Of a DNA stretch of 7,418 nucleotides, positions 1 to 4,472 are shown piece after piece. Origin of the DNA: an uncultured Pirellula sp. (GTDB lineage Bacteria > Planctomycetota > Planctomycetia > Pirellulales > Pirellulaceae); assembly GCA_903837255.1 (NCBI GenBank), contig CAILTZ010000271.1, forward strand, positions 1 through 7,418. The letters are read 5' to 3'. The notes under the pieces are model-generated. The model worked only from the letters and a program-made list of their open reading frames with translations, was not told the DNA's origin and did not search any database. Within the stretch, counting starts at the first letter, position 1, and each line of letters opens with the position of its first letter. A program made the position numbers and the translations under genes.

Positions 1-1980
1 CGCGTCGGGGAATGCCATCCGATTCGTCTCTGCCGAGAACCATTTGGTCGGAGCAGAACCCGTCGTATCCTTTTCAGGAATTGCTCCAATCCAGCAGGTT
101 CCTTGGGTTCCGTCGGTGCGGAAGAATGCGTGGTAGGGGTGGCCAGGGTTGCTGACGCAGAATGATACGGCTTGCTCTGAATACTCTTTGGCAATTGGAC
201 TGGGATTTTGTAGCCCGATGAGAGTGAGCGTTTGATTGTTTCCAAGCACGAAGCGATTTTCGTCGAGAAGACTTAAGCGCTGATTGCTCGCATCCGAACG
301 ATAAACCATCCGATCGAGGAACTGTCCATTGGCAAGATCCCAAAGGCAGACCTCTTGATAGTTCAGCGAATCTTTCAATTCAGTGGTGTCTCGGGCTATA
401 AAATATACCGATCTTTCTCCGGGGATCGTGGCTACACTGATCCCCGTTTTGCCATCTTGGCTAACAGCTACGTGTTTGATTTCAGCAAAAGGTGTGTGTC
501 CCCAGTACCCAAAATAGTTATTGTCTGCATGGAGCTGGATCCTGCCCTTGTACGCATCCCCTTGAAGATCTTGGTATTGCTTAATTTTGAGGATGGATGG
601 GGTGTTTCCCAGCGAGATACGTTGGCCAGCATCCGTTTGGTACATCGAAACGACACCATAGCCATCGACGGACAAGATCCTTTTGTTTTTATCAGCCTCG
701 AACAACCATTTGGCTGTCGATTCTAGGAATTCGTCGGAGCGGAACGGTTCTTCCAGACCGATTCGTTTTCGTTCGACCTGCTCTTGGATATCCAATCGGT
801 GGGCGACGTAATCGGAGTTGATCAAAATGACTTCACGTTCTTTGGTGAAGCCTGCGAAAGCGATATCGTTTTTCCCTGTCTCGTCCTGCAAGGGACGACC
901 GGTGAGAGAATGCAGGTGAGAGATACTCAGATTTTGGTTTGCTTTAGAGCCCTGACCTCCGCCGGCTAGATCCCAAATCTGAACAGCTTGTTCTGCGGAG
1001 GATCGAGTAAGGATTCGTCGGTTCTTTCGTTGGTCGACGACCGAGGGCTTCTCGACGATGATTTCTTGGATGGCATGCAGGTGCTTTCGGGGGAGTGGGT
1101 ATGGGTCCACCAAGGTCCAAGATGATGTGCGGCCTTCCGGTTTAACTTCCGGCCTTTTCAATCGAGCTTGGACCAAATTGCCGTCGCCGAAGCCGAAGAG
1201 AAAGTTCAGAGATTTAAGGATTTCGGGAAACAGTTCCCTGGCCTGTTGGCTGGTCATTAAGTTCGATTGGTCTTCCTTCAGGTCTTTGAGGTTCTCTGCA
1301 CGGAAGGAGGAAACGATCTGGGGCAGGTCCTGATCGATCAGGCCAAATTGCACAATTCCATCCGCCAGCTCGGCGGTGTATTCAACGTAGGTCGGCCGAC
1401 CGTCTTTGGTACCAACGAATGGGGCGATCAACTGGAGGTGATAACGACCTTGGTTCTTGATTAGCGCCAAGAGCAATTCATCGCTGATCCATTGAATTTG
1501 GATCGCTTGCTCCGTGGTAGGTAGCGCATTGCCAAGATTGTTGGGGAGGTTTTTCGAGAACCAAATGTAGCCTGGTTGAGTGGCTGCGATGCTCCTGGCG
1601 TTTGGGCTGACGGCAACCCGTTCGCTGACTTGGGGGAAGTCTCGATCAAAGGGGAGCAGTTCTTTGGTATCAAGATCGATAACCACGACGAGATCTTCTT
1701 GGCGATCCAGGCCCAAGTAGATTCGTTTCCCATCCTGGGATGGAACGACCCGACGCACTGCGGTAACACCGGTCCACTCGGGCTGATCGGTTTTCTCCCA
1801 GATCTTGACCGGGTCGGTTCCGTTGAAGTCGACGCGATAGATTTGACCTTCAGGGTTAGCGACGATAAGTCCGGACGTTTTTGGATCGATGGCAAAGGCG
1901 GATTTATCTGGATGGTAATTGGCTTTTTGTTCGAAGTTCAAGTTTACTGCGGGCAGTTCGGCATTCGCCAGCAAAGCGAT
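1..1980 (-). other. Degenerate WD40-like beta-propeller of the kinase (continues beyond window)
   Basis: From about residue 825 the protein changes to beta-rich sequence with recurring blade-end patterns: LVVVIDLDTKEL (921-932), AVQIWDLAG (1156-1164), AHRLDIQEQ (about 1217), VVSMYQTDAGQRISL (about 1267) and EVCLWDLANGQFL (1367-1379). SxDGK turns occur as SQDGKRIYLG and SQDGKTGISV. Only two blades keep a clear WD, so the fold call rests on periodicity and on the known kinase-propeller architecture of planctomycetes. The likely role is sensing or protein binding outside the cytoplasm. Confidence 0.7.
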
Positions 1981-4452
1981 TCGATTCTTCGCCCAGTTGT
2001 TAGGCTCTGGAAGTCGTTTGAGCAATGGGCTTTGGTCGGTGCTATTCTTCGATTTGACTTTCTCTTGCATTTCCGAAATCAGTGCAAACGCGCCGGTGGG
2101 GTTCGACTCGTTGATCCGCGAGCGGGCTAGGCCGAGCTGCGAGGTGATTTCGGTCAGCTGGGTTTTGGCAAGCTGCTGCTCGGCTTTATCCTTCTGCCTA
2201 CGCGCCTCTTCAAGGTTTGTCTTTGCGATCCCAGTTTGCTTGTTGGCTTCCTCTTCGTTTTCCTTTGCGATCCCAGCTTGCCTGTTGGCTTCCTCTTCGT
2301 TTGTCTTTGCGATCCCAGCTTGCTTGTTGGCTTCCTCTCTTTGCTTTTTGGCTTCCTCCTCGTTTTCCTGAGCTTTCTTTGTTTGCGTTTTGGCTACCAA
2401 TTCGTTTTCCTTTGCGATTCCTTCCTGCTTTTTTGCATCCAAGTAATAGTAGATGATTATCGAAGATAGACCGAGCAATGACACGATGAATGCATTGCGA
2501 AGCAAACGGAACCTAGCGACACGTAGTTTAACGGCTGTTTGTGCTTCTTCTGCTTTGACGTACAGTTCATCTTCGATGGTTTCGCTTCGATCGAGGGTTT
2601 GCAGAGCCAGGTCGTAGTCCCCTTTTTCAAAGGCGCACTGGCCGTAGGCCAATCGAACTTTCTTGAGTTCGTTGGAGGCATCTGGGTTTTTGTGCCACAG
2701 TTCGATGGCATCTTTCAAACCGAACAAAGAGCGGTTGAAGCGATCGTAGTCCCCTTGCGTTTTGGCTTCGTCGGCCAAAACGATGGATCGTTCGGTGAGT
2801 TCTTGGCTGCTTTTGATATTGGCCCGTTCTTTTTGGATTGCATAGATTGCTTGTTGCAAATCTTCTACTTTTGCGAATCTTTGCATTGGGTCGGTCTCGA
2901 GGGCTTTGAGAGCGACGGCCAGCATCGGATCCTTGCAATCGGTTGGCTGGATAATGTTGGTTTGGGCCGCTTTGGCCAGTCCTGATTGGCCCATTTTCAC
3001 CGAGGGGTCTTTGGGCATGCGCGGATGATCTCCGCTGACGATTAGAAACAGGATACCGCCCAGGAGGTAGATGTCGCTCCCTTTTCCAATCTTGGACTTA
3101 TCTCCCCGGGCGACTTCGGGGCTGATCCATTGCCAAGTTCCGGCGCAGCGGATGGACTCAGGCCGTTTGAGGTTGCTGGCAACCCCCCAGTCCACCGCGT
3201 AGACTTCTCCGAATTTTCCGAGTTGGACATTATCGGGTTTGATGTCCATATGGATGATGTCTTTGCTGTGTGCAAAGGCGATCGCGTCGCAGAGTTTGTC
3301 GAAGATCTCTAGATTCTCGTCGATGGAGTTCTCGCGGATTTTCTTTTCCCAAGGTGTTCCTTGGATGTATTGCATCGAGTAGAAGAAGGTCCCGTCGGGG
3401 GTCCTTCCCAACTCGTACACGGGGGTGATGTTGGGGTGTTCCAGCTGAGCGGTGATCTCGGCTTCATAAAAAAACTGCTTGGAAAACGCTTCGGTTTGCT
3501 TGTCTTTGCGGATGACCTTCAATGCAACTTCACGCTTGACGGAGTTTTGCATTGCTAAATAGACAAGCCCCATGCCTCCTTTACCCAAAACGTTCAAATC
3601 GAGTTTGCCGGTTTTCGAGTCGATCTTTTTGTTGACTTGGTAATCGGCGGTCTCGTCGTTCCAATCGAGGGTATAAGAAATTCTTCGTTGATTGATCCGA
3701 TTGAAAATTGCGTCAGACGCATTGGCACGCTCGGCTTGCAGGAACTGACGGGAATCTCCGATCGAACGATTGTTGGCTTTGTTGGAACTATTGACCGATT
3801 GCCCTGTCCGAACCCCACTGACGATGCCTTTTGCATCCGAAACGCTTTTGGAATCAAAAGCTGATTCGCTCAGATCCATTGTCTGGTCGTAAGAGGACTT
3901 GCCTGCCACGCTCGATGAGCCGGGCTGGGATCCTTGCTGGCTATCGCTCAGCAGCATCGTTCCGTCCTGAACCCCTGAAGGATTGACCGCAGTACCTCTG
4001 GAGTCTCCCGAATAGGATTCGGCGATGTCCATTGTCTGATCGTTGGGAACTGGATCGGGGCTGAGGATTCGGGTTCCATCGTCGGGTGGAGCACTGTTTT
4101 GATCGACGAATACCTTGCCTTGAAAGGGAGTCATCGAGGGGGGGAGAAGTATGGTTGCACCCTCGCCGGTCGGTGGATCCCCACTGAGATCGACCGTATG
4201 ATCGTTGGCTTGCTCCAAGACGAGTGTTCTAGATCCAGGTGCTGGCGTCGAGGGAGTCAGGTCCATCGTCTGATCGAGATCGGAGATCTCAATGCTTGTG
4301 ATATCATCAACGGGAGTGTTACCGCTACGGTTTGTCGATGATGGATCATCGTTTTGTTCTTGAGAATTCAGAGCTTCCAGGTCGACCGTCGCATCAGGTT
4401 GCAGTTCATTGCCGGGAGCATGTTGGCTCGAGTGGTCTTGGTCTTTACTCAT
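1..4452 (-). CDS. Transmembrane Ser/Thr protein kinase with C-terminal WD40-like beta-propeller (3' end beyond window)
   Basis: All 1484 codons from the ATG at 4452 down to base 1 are open, so only the C-terminus is missing. Visible kinase parts are the glycine loop G290-K-G-G-M-G-L-V297, lysine K312 in VALK, the likely alpha-C glutamate E330, the catalytic loop H401-M-D-I-K-P-D-N408, metal-binding D421-W-G, S444-P-E446, D460 and R525. This is a Hanks-type kinase that should phosphorylate Ser/Thr in the cytoplasm. Before it lies a polar tail with repeated D-x-T-M-D-L motifs. After it come TPR-like helices (about 556-632), a membrane segment at 653-671 preceded by RVARFRLLR, a coiled coil at 671-764, and a propeller from about 825 with blade ends such as QIWDLAG and VCLWDLANG. 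The HRD arginine is methionine. The start is chosen because it is the first ATG after the upstream stop, 10 bases away; the next methionine is residue 63. The substrate and signal are unknown. The kinase call is firm; the propeller is degenerate. Confidence 0.97.
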   Translation of the reverse strand, partial: MSKDQDHSSQHAPGNELQPDATVDLEALNSQEQNDDPSSTNRSGNTPVDDITSIEISDLDQTMDLTPSTPAPGSRTLVLEQANDHTVDLSGDPPTGEGATILLPPSMTPFQGKVFVDQNSAPPDDGTRILSPDPVPNDQTMDIAESYSGDSRGTAVNPSGVQDGTMLLSDSQQGSQPGSSSVAGKSSYDQTMDLSESAFDSKSVSDAKGIVSGVRTGQSVNSSNKANNRSIGDSRQFLQAERANASDAIFNRINQRRISYTLDWNDETADYQVNKKIDSKTGKLDLNVLGKGGMGLVYLAMQNSVKREVALKVIRKDKQTEAFSKQFFYEAEITAQLEHPNITPVYELGRTPDGTFFYSMQYIQGTPWEKKIRENSIDENLEIFDKLCDAIAFAHSKDIIHMDIKPDNVQLGKFGEVYAVDWGVASNLKRPESIRCAGTWQWISPEVARGDKSKIGKGSDIYLLGGILFLIVSGDHPRMPKDPSVKMGQSGLAKAAQTNIIQPTDCKDPMLAVALKALETDPMQRFAKVEDLQQAIYAIQKERANIKSSQELTERSIVLADEAKTQGDYDRFNRSLFGLKDAIELWHKNPDASNELKKVRLAYGQCAFEKGDYDLALQTLDRSETIEDELYVKAEEAQTAVKLRVARFRLLRNAFIVSLLGLSSIIIYYYLDAKKQEGIAKENELVAKTQTKKAQENEEEAKKQREEANKQAGIAKTNEEEANRQAGIAKENEEEANKQTGIAKTNLEEARRQKDKAEQQLAKTQLTEITSQLGLARSRINESNPTGAFALISEMQEKVKSKNSTDQSPLLKRLPEPNNWAKNRIALLANAELPAVNLNFEQKANYHPDKSAFAIDPKTSGLIVANPEGQIYRVDFNGTDPVKIWEKTDQPEWTGVTAVRRVVPSQDGKRIYLGLDRQEDLVVVIDLDTKELLPFDRDFPQVSERVAVSPNARSIAATQPGYIWFSKNLPNNLGNALPTTEQAIQIQWISDELLLALIKNQGRYHLQLIAPFVGTKDGRPTYVEYTAELADGIVQFGLIDQDLPQIVSSFRAENLKDLKEDQSNLMTSQQARELFPEILKSLNFLFGFGDGNLVQARLKRPEVKPEGRTSSWTLVDPYPLPRKHLHAIQEIIVEKPSVVDQRKNRRILTRSSAEQAVQIWDLAGGGQGSKANQNLSISHLHSLTGRPLQDETGKNDIAFAGFTKEREVILINSDYVAHRLDIQEQVERKRIGLEEPFRSDEFLESTAKWLFEADKNKRILSVDGYGVVSMYQTDAGQRISLGNTPSILKIKQYQDLQGDAYKGRIQLHADNNYFGYWGHTPFAEIKHVAVSQDGKTGISVATIPGERSVYFIARDTTELKDSLNYQEVCLWDLANGQFLDRMVYRSDASNQRLSLLDENRFVLGNNQTLTLIGLQNPSPIAKEYSEQAVSFCVSNPGHPYHAFFRTDGTQGTCWIGAIPEKDTTGSAPTKWFSAETNRMAFPDA
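2170..2442 (-). repeat. 42-base tandem repeats encoding a 14-residue coiled-coil repeat
   Basis: The units at 2296-2337, 2254-2295 and 2212-2253 encode EEANKQAGIAKTNE, EEANRQAGIAKENE and EEANKQTGIAKTNL. By direct comparison the first and second match at 39 of 42 bases, and the first and third at 38 of 42. A diverged unit follows at 2170-2211 (EEARRQKDKAEQQL). On the membrane side are two diverged units (residues 671-684 and 685-698) and a seven-residue half unit (699-705). Fourteen residues equal two heptads, consistent with a continuous coiled coil. Near-identity at DNA level suggests recent duplication. Confidence 0.9.
2440..2496 (-). other. Single transmembrane segment of the kinase
   Basis: Residues 653-671 form a hydrophobic run (NAFIVSLLGLSSIIIYYYL). 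It is preceded by the basic stretch RVARFRLLR and followed by a highly charged coiled coil. By the positive-inside rule the kinase side is cytoplasmic and the propeller is outside the cytoplasmic membrane. Confidence 0.85.
2833..3597 (-). other. Protein kinase catalytic domain with HMD and DWG variants
   Basis: Residues about 286-540 hold all Hanks subdomains in order: glycine loop 290-297, K312, E330 in the EAEITAQLEHPNI helix, hinge near MQYI (360-363), catalytic D403 with K405 and N408, D421 of DWG, T439 and SPE 444-446 in the activation segment, D460 and R525. The residue before the catalytic Asp is Met402 instead of Arg, making this a non-RD kinase that may not depend on activation-loop phosphorylation. 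No essential catalytic residue is missing, so activity is expected. Confidence 0.95.
3871..4395 (-). repeat. Array of D-x-T-[MV]-D-[LI] motifs in the kinase N-terminal tail
   Basis: Residues 20-194 carry five close copies: DATVDL (20), DQTMDL (60), DHTVDL (84), DQTMDI (138) and DQTMDL (189). Four looser relatives are SRTLVL (74), GATILL (98), DGTRIL (125) and DGTMLL (163). In every copy a Thr is followed at +3 by Leu or Ile. The sequence between copies is Ser/Pro/Gly/Asp-rich and looks disordered, so the motifs stand out as the conserved part. The Thr-x-x-Leu/Ile pattern matches the known preference of some FHA domains when the Thr is phosphorylated; that function is inferred. Confidence 0.8.
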
Positions 4453-4472
4453 GGTATTTCCGCTATTCCATG
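4453..4472 (-). promoter_or_regulatory. Intercistronic junction and weak ribosome binding site of the kinase gene
   Basis: Only 10 bases (4453-4462) separate the TAG of the surface protein gene from the kinase ATG. The region upstream of the ATG reads GCGGAAATACC, so the best Shine-Dalgarno candidate is a partial GGAA five bases before the start, which is weak. There is no room for a promoter or terminator here. This supports one transcript and translation of the kinase partly by ribosomes finishing the upstream gene. That coupling is inferred, not shown. Confidence 0.55.

Noticed and set aside
1576..2371. Overlapping plus-strand open frames of 184 and 150 residues (1576-2130, 1919-2371)
   Set aside because: They lie antisense to the kinase gene. 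The second is a mirror of the 42-base repeat (Leu/Phe/Cys/Ala-rich repeats), with no recognisable domain. Codon structure and domains clearly support the minus strand.
2170..2442. Direct repeats as a CRISPR array
   Set aside because: The repeats are immediately adjacent without spacers, in frame and encode a coiled coil.
3235..3252. HMD motif as evidence of a pseudokinase
   Set aside because: The catalytic Asp, VALK Lys, Asn408, DWG Asp and glycine loop are intact, so the Arg loss changes regulation rather than abolishing catalysis.
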